Position numbers and translations under genes: made by a program. Shown piece by piece: positions 1-7,264 of a DNA stretch of 11,378 bases. The stretch lies in NCBI GenBank assembly GCA_003283685.1, contig QBWD01000028.1:1-11378 (forward strand), written 5' to 3'. The stretch comes from Prochlorococcus sp. AG-315-D17 (GTDB lineage Bacteria; Cyanobacteriota; Cyanobacteriia; PCC-6307; Cyanobiaceae). How positions within the stretch are numbered: position 1 is the stretch's first letter; every line of letters starts with the position of its first letter. The notes below the pieces were generated by a model that was not told where the DNA came from, did no database searches, and saw nothing but the letters and a program-made list of their open reading frames with translations.

Positions 1-756
1 ATAGATGCAGTTTTAAAACTTTGTGATGGAGTAATGGTAGCGAGAGGAGACCTTGGCGTTGAAATGCCTGCTGAAGAAGTACCTCTTTTACAAAAACAAC
101 TTATTAAGAAAGCCAATAGCCTTGGAATACCAATAATAACTGCTACTCAAATGCTGGATTCAATGGCTTCAAGTCCAAGGCCAACAAGGGCAGAAGTTAG
201 TGATGTAGCTAATGCAATTCTTGATGGTACTGATGCAGTAATGCTTTCAAATGAAACAGCAGTTGGAGATTTTCCAATTGAAGCAGTTGCGACTATGGCA
301 ACCATTGCAAAAAGAATTGAAAGAGATTATCCACTGAAAGATTTAGAAAATCATCTTCCGAGTACCATTCCAAATGCTATAAGTGCAGCGGTAAGTAGTA
401 TTGCAAGACAAATAAATGCAGCAGCTATTATCCCTTTAACTAAAAGTGGTGCAACTGCAAAAAATGTTAGTAAATTTAGACCCGCAACACCTGTTCTTGC
501 CGTTACGAATGAAAAGAGTGTTGCAAGCAGATTACAACTGGTCTGGGGAGTAACTCCACTTTTGATTGAGAATCAAACGACTACATCAAAAACATTTGAT
601 GCTGCCTTGGAGATGGCCAAAGAAATGAATATTCTTAAAGAAGGAGACTTAGTTGTTGAAACAGCTGGAACTCTGACAGGTATTAGTGGATCAACGGATT
701 TAGTTAAAGTTGGTATTGTTTCATCAATTGATAAAGCTAAGTTACCTTTTCTTTAA
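1..756 (+). CDS. pyk: Pyruvate kinase, C-terminal part (5' end outside window)
   Basis: Pyruvate kinase converts phosphoenolpyruvate and ADP to pyruvate and ATP, the last step of cytosolic glycolysis. The frame is open from base 1, so the gene starts upstream; 251 residues are present. The barrel signature VARGDLGVEMP is at residues 13-23 of the fragment. It is followed by ATQMLDSM, PTRAEVSDVANAILDGTD and MLSNETA, which line the active site. The C-terminal (allosteric-type) domain follows, with LTKSGATAKNVSKFRP and the closing GDLVVETAGTLTGISGSTD stretch. Many bacterial enzymes read MLSGETA; the Asn form is, to my recollection, normal in cyanobacteria. The protein stops about 20 residues after the GxSGST motif, so there is no added C-terminal phosphohistidine-type domain. 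The permease gene starts 6 nt after the stop, suggesting a shared transcript. Confidence 0.97.
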   Translation: MDAVLKLCDGVMVARGDLGVEMPAEEVPLLQKQLIKKANSLGIPIITATQMLDSMASSPRPTRAEVSDVANAILDGTDAVMLSNETAVGDFPIEAVATMATIAKRIERDYPLKDLENHLPSTIPNAISAAVSSIARQINAAAIIPLTKSGATAKNVSKFRPATPVLAVTNEKSVASRLQLVWGVTPLLIENQTTTSKTFDAALEMAKEMNILKEGDLVVETAGTLTGISGSTDLVKVGIVSSIDKAKLPFL

Positions 757-762
757 AAGAAA

Positions 763-1992
763 ATGAACAGAAAACTGCCATTATCGGAAACAGGAATAAT
801 GGCAATAAACAACCTGAGAGCAAATAAATTTAGAAGTTTACTTACAATGCTCGGGATTGTAATAGGGAACGCATCTGTAATAACACTCGTAGGAGTAGGT
901 AGAGGTGCACAAAATTTGGCAGAAAACCAATTAAGTAATCTTGGAGCAAATGTTTTATTTGTTGTTCCTGGAAGTAACGACACAAGAAGAAGAGGCGTTG
1001 CTTTCCCAAAAAACCTTGTTTTAAAAGATGCTCAAGCTATAGAAAAACAAGTTCCTTCTATTAAAAGAGTTGCTCCTCAAATATCATCCAATGAAGTTAT
1101 TCAATTTGGCCCAAAAAGCACAAGTAGTTCAATTTCCGGAGTTACAAGTGAGTTTTTAATCGTTAGAAGCTTTGATATAGCAAAAGGACGATTTATCAAT
1201 GATCAAGATATGCAATCCGCAAAAAATATTGTTGTTTTAGGACCAGATTTGAAAATAAAGCTATTTAAGGAGAAAGAAAGTTTAGGTGAAAAAGTCCGAA
1301 TAAAAGATCAATCATTTGAAGTTGTTGGAGTAATGGAGCCCAAAGGAGCAGTATTTGGCAACAATCAAGATGAAAATGCCTATATACCATTATCAACAAT
1401 GGTAAATCGTATTACAGGGAAAGATCCTACTTATGGAACTAGTCTAAGTTTTATAAGTGTTGAAGCAATCAATGAAAAAAAGACACAAGCCGCCAAATTT
1501 CAAATAACAAATTTATTACGTCAAAGACATAAAATCATTAGAGATGATGATTTTGCTGTCCGATCGCAAAAAGATGCATTGCAAATAGTTTCGACTATCA
1601 CTGGTGGGTTGACATTATTACTTGCCGCGATTGGTGGTATATCATTACTAGTCGGAGGCATTGGAATAATGAATATAATGCTTGTTTCGGTTAGTGAAAG
1701 GACTGAAGAGATAGGGCTAAGAAAAGCTCTCGGTGCAAGGAGATTAGATATATCTACTCAATTCCTTCTTGAATCACTAATATTATCAACATTAGGAGGT
1801 ATTTCTGGCGTAGGAATAGGAATAAGTTCAGTTAAAATAGTCTCTTTGTTAACTCCAGTGCCAGCAACTATTGGTATTGGGACAATATTTATTACTGTAC
1901 TAATTTCTGGATCAATTGGTCTTACCTTTGGAGTATTACCAGCAAAAAGAGCAGCCAAACTAGATCCTATAACAGCCTTAAGAAGTCTCTAA
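763..1992 (+). CDS. MacB/DevC-type ABC transporter permease
   Basis: This 409-residue membrane protein has the MacB/FtsX permease architecture. A first membrane segment lies at about residues 24-45, with the motif LRANKFRSLLTMLGIVIG. A MacB-type periplasmic domain covers about 50-270, and three membrane segments lie at about 278-309, 333-360 and 368-392. The loop SERTEEIGLRKALGAR (311-326) is the family's conserved segment that couples to the ATPase. The C-terminus, PAKRAAKLDPITALR, is also typical. Such permeases work with a separate ATPase, and often an adaptor protein, to move lipids, peptides or other substrates, or to transmit force across the membrane. Neither partner is in the window, so the substrate is unknown. 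The gene starts 6 nt after pyk with no strong ribosome site. The ATG at 763 gives the usual short N-terminal leader before the first helix. Confidence 0.9.
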   Translation: MNRKLPLSETGIMAINNLRANKFRSLLTMLGIVIGNASVITLVGVGRGAQNLAENQLSNLGANVLFVVPGSNDTRRRGVAFPKNLVLKDAQAIEKQVPSIKRVAPQISSNEVIQFGPKSTSSSISGVTSEFLIVRSFDIAKGRFINDQDMQSAKNIVVLGPDLKIKLFKEKESLGEKVRIKDQSFEVVGVMEPKGAVFGNNQDENAYIPLSTMVNRITGKDPTYGTSLSFISVEAINEKKTQAAKFQITNLLRQRHKIIRDDDFAVRSQKDALQIVSTITGGLTLLLAAIGGISLLVGGIGIMNIMLVSVSERTEEIGLRKALGARRLDISTQFLLESLILSTLGGISGVGIGISSVKIVSLLTPVPATIGIGTIFITVLISGSIGLTFGVLPAKRAAKLDPITALRSL

Positions 1993-2121
1993 TATATATT
2001 TAAATTCAATTTAATCAATTCAATAATAATACTTATAGCTAAATTCTTGATTAACTTTAGGATTCATATCATTTTTTGTTGGGTGGTAATTTTAATAATC
2101 CGATGAATACATCCAGCGGAA

Positions 2122-2138
2122 AGGGTCTGTTTGACCCT
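2122..2138 (+). promoter_or_regulatory. Short GC-rich hairpin in the ftsH leader
   Basis: AGGGTC (2122-2127) and GACCCT (2133-2138) are perfect complements around the 5-nt loop TGTTT. They end 26 nt before the ftsH ATG. The stem stands out in a 172-nt AT-rich gap. No T-run follows, so it is not a standard terminator for the permease gene upstream. It could be an RNA leader stem or a DNA operator half-site pair. The function is inferred from position only. Confidence 0.35.
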
Positions 2139-2164
2139 AGAATCACAAAAATAATGAAATTTCT

Positions 2165-4087
2165 ATGAATAAAAGGTGGAAAATTTTCGCTTTATGGGTT
2201 GTTCCTATAGCACTAGTGATTTTAATCACAATCCAAATAGTAGGAACATCTAATACTAGTAATAGTCAAGCCAAAAACGGTACTTCAAGTAGCTTGTCCC
2301 GCAATACTGCAGTAACAAAAATAAGTTATGGAAGATTTCTTGATTACTTAAATGCAGGAAGAGTTAACTCTGTAGACATTTATGAAGGTGGACGGAATGC
2401 CGTTGTAGAAGCTTTAGACCCTGAATTTGATAACCGAGTACAAAGATTAAGAGTTGATTTACCTGGATTAGCCCCAGAACTTGTTAAAACACTAAAAGAA
2501 GAAGGTATTAGTTTTGACATCCATCCGCCTAGAACGGCACCACCAGGTTTAGGTATTCTCGGTAATTTGTTATTCCCTTTAATTCTCATCGGGGGTTTGA
2601 TTCTTTTATCTAGAAGGTCAAATTCGATGCCTGGTGGCCCCGGTCAAGCAATGCAATTTGGTAAAACGAAGGCAAGATTTGCTATGGAAGCAGAGACAGG
2701 AGTGAAATTTGATGACGTTGCTGGAGTAAACGAAGCCAAACAAGATTTAGAAGAAGTAGTAACTTTTCTCAAACAGCCTGAACGTTTTACTTCAGTCGGA
2801 GCTCAAATACCTAAGGGAGTTTTGTTAGTGGGCCCTCCAGGTACAGGTAAGACATTATTGGCCAAAGCAATTGCAGGTGAAGCAGGAGTTCCTTTCTTTT
2901 CTCTTTCAGGGTCAGAATTTGTCGAAATGTTCGTTGGAGTTGGTGCTAGTAGAGTAAGAGATCTTTTTAAACGTGCTAAAGAAACTAGTCCTTGTTTAAT
3001 TTTTATAGATGAAATTGATGCTGTTGGTAGACAAAGAGGAGCTGGTATTGGAGGCGGGAACGATGAAAGAGAACAAACACTTAATCAATTATTAACTGAA
3101 ATGGATGGGTTTGAAGGGAACAGTGGAATAATCATAATTGCAGCTACAAATAGACCAGATGTATTAGATTCTGCCCTGATGAGGCCTGGTCGATTTGATA
3201 GACAAGTTTCAGTTGACGCACCTGACATATCTGGAAGAATTTCAATACTTAAGGTTCACTCAAGAAATAAAAAACTTGAAAAAGATCTATCACTGGAAAG
3301 TATTGCTAGAAGGACTCCTGGTTTTACAGGCGCAGATCTAGCTAATTTACTCAATGAAGCTGCTATATTAACTGCTCGGAGAAGAAAGAACCTGATTGGC
3401 CTAGCCGAAATTGATGACGCTGTTGACCGCATTGTTGCTGGTATGGAAGGTCAACCATTAATAGATGGAAGAAGTAAAAGACTAATTGCATATCATGAAG
3501 TTGGTCATGCACTCATAGGTTCCCTTGTGAAAGCACATGACCCTGTTCAAAAGGTTACTGTCATACCTAGAGGACAAGCTAAAGGACTTACATGGTTTAG
3601 CCCAGATGATGATCAAATGCTTGTTAGTAGAGCTCAATTAAAAGCCCGAATAATGGCTGCACTAGGTGGAAGAGCAGCAGAAGATATAATTTTCGGCAAA
3701 TCAGAAGTTACGACAGGGGCAGGAGGTGATGTTCAACAAGTAGCTTCAATGGCTAGACAAATGGTTACGAGATTCGGGATGAGTAGTCTTGGACCTGTTT
3801 CACTAGAGGGCGAAAGTCAAGAAGTTTTTGTAGGCAGAAGTTTAATGACAAGTTCTGACATATCAGACGAAATATCAAAACAAATAGATCAACAGGTTAG
3901 AAAAATAGTTAAGCAATGTTATAAAGAAACTTTAGAAATAGTTTCAGCAAATAGAAATGCTATGGATAAATTAGTTGAAATATTAATAGAAAAAGAAACT
4001 ATTAATGGAGAAGACTTTTGTGAAATACTATCAAAGTTTACTGATATCCCAACGAAAGAAAGATTTATACCTACTTTAAACGAATAA
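2165..4087 (+). CDS. ftsH: ATP-dependent zinc metalloprotease FtsH (cyanobacterial FtsH2-like)
   Basis: FtsH is a hexameric membrane AAA+ protease that extracts and degrades membrane proteins. In cyanobacteria the FtsH2/FtsH3 complex removes photodamaged D1 from photosystem II in thylakoids. The 640 residues show a first membrane helix (about 8-26), a lumenal domain with [14 protein letters not shown], and a second helix (about 129-148). The AAA domain has Walker A GPPGTGKT (223-230), Walker B LIFIDEID (278-285) and the second region of homology MRPGRFDR (339-346). The zinc protease motif HEVGH is at 444-448, and the probable third ligand is Asp522 in GAGGD. The length is normal, and from memory the whole sequence tracks Synechocystis FtsH2 (Slr0228). 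It lies in a separate transcription unit after a 172-nt gap, facing clpP 18 nt away and close to thf1. Confidence 0.97.
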   Translation: MNKRWKIFALWVVPIALVILITIQIVGTSNTSNSQAKNGTSSSLSRNTAVTKISYGRFLDYLNAGRVNSVDIYEGGRNAVVEALDPEFDNRVQRLRVDLPGLAPELVKTLKEEGISFDIHPPRTAPPGLGILGNLLFPLILIGGLILLSRRSNSMPGGPGQAMQFGKTKARFAMEAETGVKFDDVAGVNEAKQDLEEVVTFLKQPERFTSVGAQIPKGVLLVGPPGTGKTLLAKAIAGEAGVPFFSLSGSEFVEMFVGVGASRVRDLFKRAKETSPCLIFIDEIDAVGRQRGAGIGGGNDEREQTLNQLLTEMDGFEGNSGIIIIAATNRPDVLDSALMRPGRFDRQVSVDAPDISGRISILKVHSRNKKLEKDLSLESIARRTPGFTGADLANLLNEAAILTARRRKNLIGLAEIDDAVDRIVAGMEGQPLIDGRSKRLIAYHEVGHALIGSLVKAHDPVQKVTVIPRGQAKGLTWFSPDDDQMLVSRAQLKARIMAALGGRAAEDIIFGKSEVTTGAGGDVQQVASMARQMVTRFGMSSLGPVSLEGESQEVFVGRSLMTSSDISDEISKQIDQQVRKIVKQCYKETLEIVSANRNAMDKLVEILIEKETINGEDFCEILSKFTDIPTKERFIPTLNE

Positions 4088-4105
4088 AAAAGTTTATTAA
4101 TTCAT

Positions 4106-4696
4106 CTAAACAGGATTAACTGGTCTTTTGTTGAATATATTATCAATAATGCCATATTCAACTGCTTCAACTGGTGACATGTAGAAGTCTCTATCTGTAT
4201 CTTCTTTTACCCGCTCAATTGGTTGTCCTGTTCGATCTGAAAGTTCTTTATTTAGTTTGTCTTTGATGAATAAAATTTCATCAGCTTGAATTCTAATATC
4301 ACTAGCTTGCCCTCTCGCTCCCCCCAAAGGCTGATGAATCATAATTCTGGAATGAAGCAAACTACTTCTCTTATCCTTTGCTCCTGAGCAAAGAAGAAAG
4401 GCACCCATACTTGCTGCCAGCCCAACACATACAGTATGGATGTCTGGTTTTACATGTTGCATCGTATCAAAAATCCCTAATCCATCGTAAACAGAACCTC
4501 CCGGTGAATTGATGTACAAATAAATATCCTTATCTGGATCCTCTGCTTCAAGAAAAAGTAATTGTGCCACAATTCGATTGGCAGAGTCACTAGTAACTGC
4601 TTCCCCCAAAAATACAATCCTTTCTCTCAAAAGCCTTGAATAAATATCAAAGGCTCTCTCTCCTCTTCCAGATTCTTCAATTACAATAGGGATCAT
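4106..4696 (-). CDS. clpP: ATP-dependent Clp protease proteolytic subunit ClpP
   Basis: ClpP is the serine peptidase core of Clp proteases. It assembles as stacked heptamers fed by ClpC or ClpX unfoldases. The 196 residues have the complete triad: Ser96 in AASMGAF, His121 in MIHQPLGG and Asp170 in DTDRDFYMS. The motif [13 protein letters not shown] (61-73) forms the oxyanion/substrate groove. All catalytic residues are present, so this is an active ClpP and not the inactive ClpR paralogue. Cyanobacteria carry three clpP genes, and I cannot assign the paralogue number safely. No clpX or clpC is adjacent. The gene converges on ftsH and is divergent from thf1 over 78 nt. The ATG at 4696 has no clear Shine-Dalgarno sequence, and a 5-codon reading frame and a stem lie over it. 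Confidence 0.96.
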   Translation of the reverse strand: MIPIVIEESGRGERAFDIYSRLLRERIVFLGEAVTSDSANRIVAQLLFLEAEDPDKDIYLYINSPGGSVYDGLGIFDTMQHVKPDIHTVCVGLAASMGAFLLCSGAKDKRSSLLHSRIMIHQPLGGARGQASDIRIQADEILFIKDKLNKELSDRTGQPIERVKEDTDRDFYMSPVEAVEYGIIDNIFNKRPVNPV

Positions 4697-4722
4697 CGAT
4701 CAATGGTCGGTTTTCATGATCC
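4690..4722 (-). promoter_or_regulatory. Inverted repeat and 5-codon in-frame uORF at the clpP start
   Basis: On the clpP strand, GGATCAT (4722-4716) and ATGATCC (4696-4690) are perfect complements separated by 19 nt. The second arm contains the clpP start codon. Between them, ATG at 4717 opens a short frame (MKTDH, then TGA at 4702-4700). This frame is in phase with clpP and stops 3 nt before its ATG. The arrangement could mask the start codon or couple clpP translation to the leader peptide. A role is inferred; such short elements also occur by chance. Confidence 0.3.
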
Positions 4723-4774
4723 TAACCAGGTCACGGGCTGAGCTATGGTCTCTTAAGAATAAAGTTGGATTAAA

Positions 4775-5380
4775 TTGATTCAAAGATCAACGATCACAGA
4801 CAGTAAATCAGACTTTTATAAGGAGTTTCCTTATGTAATACCTCCGATATACAGAAAACTGGCTGACGAATTATTAGTCGAACTGCACTTATTAAGTCAT
4901 CAGGAAAATTTCAAGATAACTCCAGTTTTCTCAGTTGGATTAAGAGAACTATTTTATGTATTTACTAATGGCTATAAACCTAATGATCACATAACATTAT
5001 TATTTAATGCAATTTGTAATTGCAACGGATTTGAACCTGATGAAATAAACTCAAAGGCAGAGGAATTAGTTGCTATATTAAAGTCTATTAGACTTAAGGA
5101 TTTATCGGATAATATTCATTTAATAGATGATAACAAAATAGACGATAACTATTACAGTCGAATTAATGCAATAGGTCTATACAAACTAATTAGTGATTTA
5201 CCAGATTGCGATAGTAGTGAAATCAAAGCATTAGATAGTGAAACTATAAAACTTGCTGAATCAATTGGATATCCAAAGGAAAGAGTAGAAAAAGATATTA
5301 GTCTTTATAGATCTAATATAGAAAAAATGAATCAAGCATTAGAGATAATAGCTCAAAATATTAAATCTAAAAAAAGTTAA
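4775..5380 (+). CDS. thf1: Thf1/Psb29, photosystem II biogenesis and FtsH-stabilising protein
   Basis: Thf1 (Psb29, thylakoid formation 1) is a thylakoid-associated protein needed for normal photosystem II function. In Synechocystis and plants it is needed for stable accumulation of FtsH complexes. The 201 residues begin with the family pattern TITDSKSDFYKEFP, then PPIYRKLADELLVELHLLSHQ (about 22-42), FSVGLRELFYVFTNGY and LFNAIC. The C-terminus is a charged helix likely to form a coiled coil (about 165-201) ending in lysines. The start must be non-ATG: the first in-frame ATG is near the 3' end, while TTG at 4775 gives the expected N-terminus. No strong ribosome site precedes it. The gene is divergent from clpP and two genes from ftsH, which fits its known link to FtsH. 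Family assignment is by remembered motif pattern and length. Confidence 0.9.
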   Translation: MIQRSTITDSKSDFYKEFPYVIPPIYRKLADELLVELHLLSHQENFKITPVFSVGLRELFYVFTNGYKPNDHITLLFNAICNCNGFEPDEINSKAEELVAILKSIRLKDLSDNIHLIDDNKIDDNYYSRINAIGLYKLISDLPDCDSSEIKALDSETIKLAESIGYPKERVEKDISLYRSNIEKMNQALEIIAQNIKSKKS

Positions 5381-5415
5381 TTAAATATCCAAAATATTAA
5401 TTACTTTCTTTTTTT
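5369..5415. terminator. AT-rich inverted repeat, possible two-way terminator
   Basis: Between the convergent stops of thf1 and the 40-residue gene lies TTAATTAAATAT (5377-5388), nearly complementary to ATATTAATTA (5394-5403). An A-run stands on the left (5369-5375) and a T-run on the right (about 5409-5415), so either strand would read a stem followed by U residues. The stem is weak because it is almost all A/T. It also overlaps both gene ends. Confidence 0.35.
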
Positions 5416-5523
5416 ATCCTTCCAATCAATAAAACTGATATACATAACACCTATTGTTATAAATACAAGTAATGTAATAGATATTATAGATAGAAGCTTA
5501 TAAAAGGTAAAATCAAATGACAT
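5401..5523 (-). CDS. Single-helix membrane microprotein downstream of petN
   Basis: This 40-residue open frame starts with ATG at 5523, 9 nt after the petN stop on the same strand, and ends TAA at 5401. It has a short polar N-terminus (MSFDFTFYK), one hydrophobic helix at about residues 10-31 and a charged tail (DWKDKKRK). This is the layout of the one-helix subunits of photosystem and cytochrome complexes. I do not recognise a named family. Its tight spacing to petN suggests co-transcription and perhaps a thylakoid location. The basic tail would most likely stay on the cytoplasmic side. It could be a lineage-specific partner of cytochrome b6f or an unrelated small membrane protein. Confidence 0.6.
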   Translation of the reverse strand: MSFDFTFYKLLSIISITLLVFITIGVMYISFIDWKDKKRK

Positions 5524-5532
5524 TCTAATAGC

Positions 5533-5634
5533 CTAAATGTCAATGGAACCATCTCCATTTCTTCCCCAAACAACCATAGCTATTGAAAAAGTGAAAATTG
5601 CTGCTAGAGATGCCCAACCAATGGTAAATATCAT
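5533..5634 (-). CDS. petN: Cytochrome b6f complex subunit PetN (subunit VIII)
   Basis: PetN is a one-helix subunit needed for assembly and stability of the cytochrome b6f complex, which carries electrons from plastoquinol to plastocyanin or cytochrome c6 in thylakoids. The 33-residue frame has the family pattern throughout: an N-terminal [20 protein letters not shown] helix (about residues 5-24), then the conserved RNGDGSIDI tail. The length matches the family. The ATG at 5634 is the only sensible start. It is divergent from the DUF2103-like gene by 107 nt, and a TATAAT lies 21 nt upstream. A 40-residue membrane protein follows after 9 nt. Confidence 0.95.
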   Translation of the reverse strand: MIFTIGWASLAAIFTFSIAMVVWGRNGDGSIDI

Positions 5635-5655
5635 AATAAATTAGAAATTTTATAA

Positions 5656-5661
5656 ATTATA
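5656..5661 (-). promoter_or_regulatory. petN: Possible petN -10 box (TATAAT)
   Basis: Read on the minus strand, TATAAT occupies 5661-5656 and ends 21 nt before the petN ATG, which would give a leader of roughly 14 nt. No matching -35 hexamer is visible about 17 nt upstream. In DNA this AT-rich a lone -10 match is weak support, but its place fits. Confidence 0.3.
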
Positions 5662-5741
5662 TCTTATAGAGAACATAAATAAAAACATTAAGCTAAAATT
5701 AATATGAAAAAAAGAGCAAATACATTCAACTCAAAGAAACC

Positions 5742-6044
5742 ATGGCTAGACTTGTTCAAAATCACAGCACTAATATTAATGGGCTAATTAAGTGGCTAGA
5801 AAAGATGTCTCAAAGTGCTGAAATTAAAACTATTACACCGGCATGTCTTTCTTATGCACATGGGAGGGAGGAACAATTAACATTAAAAGTAAGTCGAAAG
5901 ACAAGAGAAGGATATAAATTAATAGCTAGGAAAGGTAAATTAGTTCAAGAAGTATATATTGTGACAAAACTAGAAGAAAAATATATATACAAAATAATAG
6001 ATAATGCTAGTTCGCATCTTTCTCAGAAAAAGAAACGTTTTTAA
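5742..6044 (+). CDS. DUF2103-like conserved cyanobacterial protein
   Basis: The 100-residue protein matches, from memory, the DUF2103 family, annotated in cyanobacteria as a putative metal-binding protein. Recognisable parts are the N-terminal ARLVQNHSTNINGLI, the middle ITPACLSYAHGREEQLTLKVS (about 37-57) and the following GYKLIARKGKLVQEVYIV (about 63-80). There is no signal peptide or membrane helix, so it is probably cytosolic. His8, Cys40 and His45 are possible metal ligands, but this is a guess. The C-terminus is basic. It is divergent from petN, and the ATG at 5742 gives the family's start. The molecular function is unknown. Confidence 0.75.
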   Translation: MARLVQNHSTNINGLIKWLEKMSQSAEIKTITPACLSYAHGREEQLTLKVSRKTREGYKLIARKGKLVQEVYIVTKLEEKYIYKIIDNASSHLSQKKKRF

Positions 6045-6156
6045 GAATATTACCACAGTTTTTATTGGATTTAGTTACAGAATCAGAAAGATCTCTAACT
6101 AAATTTTCTTTAATCATATTCATGGCAGAATCTAAATTTAATATATTTGAAGGCAT
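6007..6156 (-). CDS. Doubtful small ORF convergent with the DUF2103-like gene
   Basis: A 49-residue frame starting with ATG at 6156 ends inside the 3' end of the DUF2103-like gene, overlapping it by 38 nt. The peptide is polar, with a possible amphipathic helix in the middle (NMIKENLVRDLSD), one cysteine and no membrane segment. No ribosome site or family resemblance is visible. It may be chance. The rest of the 6045-6316 gap is AT-rich, and I see nothing else convincing in it. Confidence 0.22.
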   Translation of the reverse strand: MPSNILNLDSAMNMIKENLVRDLSDSVTKSNKNCGNILKNVSFSEKDAN

Positions 6157-6316
6157 TGACAAAATAGTATCATTTTTAATGATAATTAGGTAAATCCAGC
6201 TAATCAAATAACTTAAGAAAGAAAACCAATTTAGTTAATATGAATTAAAGTTATTATTTCTAAATAATACTGAAACTATATCTAAAAATAAATAAGATAA
6301 ATCTGTGATGAGTAAA

Positions 6317-6724
6317 TTAATATTGTTCAACAGAATTACATAGCTTATTCACTAAATTATTTTCGAATGAATAAAAGGACTCTTTCCATCCCTTCCAGCT
6401 ATTGTAACCTTTAACATTAATAAGTGATTGAGGACAATAAACAGCAAGAAAAAGTGGTTTAGTTTGATCATTAATAGTGGGTAGGAAGAATATTCTATTT
6501 GAATATTTAATGTTATTCATATCTATGAGTAAAGGTCCATAAGAGTTAAATAATGTTGGCCTAGACACAAAGGAAGTATTGAATGAAGCCTTATTATTGG
6601 CTTGTTTATTTAAAGATAAATTCTTTGTACCATTCCTAACACTGTTAATTTCTGCATACGATTGAGGTGTTATTAAAGTAAAATTAATTATATAAATTAT
6701 AATATTTATTTGTACCCTATTCAT
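6317..6724 (-). CDS. Small secreted or periplasmic protein of unknown function
   Basis: The 135-residue protein begins with a probable Sec signal peptide: MNR, a hydrophobic core of isoleucines and a small-residue cleavage site at about SYA|E (residues 22-25). The mature part has a polar, Asn/Ser/Lys-rich region to about residue 50. A more ordered C-terminal half follows, with PLFLAVYCPQSLINVKG, a Trp-containing GYNSWKGWKESFYSFE and a closing LVNKLC. The two cysteines (in VYCPQ and KLCNS) could form a disulfide. I recall similar small secreted proteins in picocyanobacteria but can give no named family. It lies 42 nt after the 89-residue gene on the same strand, so the two may be co-transcribed. 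Confidence 0.65.
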   Translation of the reverse strand: MNRVQINIIIYIINFTLITPQSYAEINSVRNGTKNLSLNKQANNKASFNTSFVSRPTLFNSYGPLLIDMNNIKYSNRIFFLPTINDQTKPLFLAVYCPQSLINVKGYNSWKGWKESFYSFENNLVNKLCNSVEQY

Positions 6725-6766
6725 ATATTAGAAAAAATATTTTTAATATTATTTAGTGAATTATTT

Positions 6767-7036
6767 TTATATCTCATATTCATTTTTAAATTTATCTAAA
6801 TAAACTAAATATTGATTATAAAGTTTATTAGTATCTTCATTAAATCCAATTTCTTTATAAAGCTGATCAAGTGACATATAAGAAGACATTACAGGTAAAA
6901 ATGCAGATTTATACTCTTCTTGTATGTCCTCCTCGCTAATATCATGTATAATCGCCGTAATTAATTCTACCTGTTTTTTTGCTAGTGAAATGCTTTTTTC
7001 AAGTTCAGGACTTAATTTACGTCTTCGTCGAGCCAT
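6767..7036 (-). CDS. Helical protein with Arg-rich N-terminus, unknown function
   Basis: The 89-residue protein opens with a strongly basic MARRRRK and continues as mostly charged, probably helical sequence. It includes SISLAKKQVELITAIIHDISEEDIQEEYK (about 15-43) and a Tyr/Asp-rich C-terminus. There is no signal peptide, membrane helix or cysteine. The basic start could bind nucleic acid or membrane lipid, but that is inference. I do not recognise a family. It is probably a lineage-specific picocyanobacterial gene. It leads the pair with the secreted protein (42 nt apart) and is divergent from the 113-residue gene over 228 nt. Confidence 0.6.
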   Translation of the reverse strand: MARRRRKLSPELEKSISLAKKQVELITAIIHDISEEDIQEEYKSAFLPVMSSYMSLDQLYKEIGFNEDTNKLYNQYLVYLDKFKNEYEI

Positions 7037-7200
7037 TAAAAATATTATATCCTTAAAAATACTACACCAATATAATTCTAAAAATCAATAATGATTTACG
7101 CCAATCAAAAAAAGATACACAAATGAGAGTAAATACTCATAAGAATTGGAAAAATAGTTTTCATTCTAATAAATATGGGATATATTTTAAATGTTAGTTA

Positions 7201-7216
7201 TTTTGACATGTCAAAA
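7201..7216. promoter_or_regulatory. Perfect 16-bp palindrome TTTTGACATGTCAAAA
   Basis: The 16 bases read the same on both strands and lie 48 nt before the ATG of the 113-residue gene. Inside is TTGACA (7203-7208), an ideal -35 hexamer. TAATCA (7228-7233), 19 nt downstream, could be a -10. The symmetry suits a dimeric regulator that would cover the -35 box. Which regulator is unknown. The remainder of the 7037-7264 divergent gap is plain AT-rich sequence. Confidence 0.45.
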
Positions 7217-7264
7217 CTGGACACAGCTAATCAAATAGATTTCATAGGTCTGAAATAAAAAACA

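Noticed and set aside
753..983. Antisense open frame opposite the permease; similar ones at 1758-1958, 2380-2589, 7993-8181 and 10652-10834
   Set aside because: Each lies wholly or almost wholly within a well-supported gene on the other strand and resembles no protein I know.
2076..2099. TTGTTG and AATAAT as an ftsH promoter
   Set aside because: The spacing is about 12 nt, too short for a sigma-70 type promoter.
5704..5787. 27-codon frame (MKKRANTF...) overlapping the start of the DUF2103-like gene in another phase
   Set aside because: Most of it lies within the start region of a better-supported gene, and the hydrophobic stretch is too short for a membrane helix.
6122..6193. 23-codon plus-strand frame starting MAESKFNIF
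   Set aside because: Very short, opposite to another doubtful frame, with no ribosome site or neighbours to support it.
7123..7140. ATGAG...CTCAT inverted repeat in the divergent gap
   Set aside because: Five-base arms, or seven with a bulge, are expected by chance in a gap of this size and composition.
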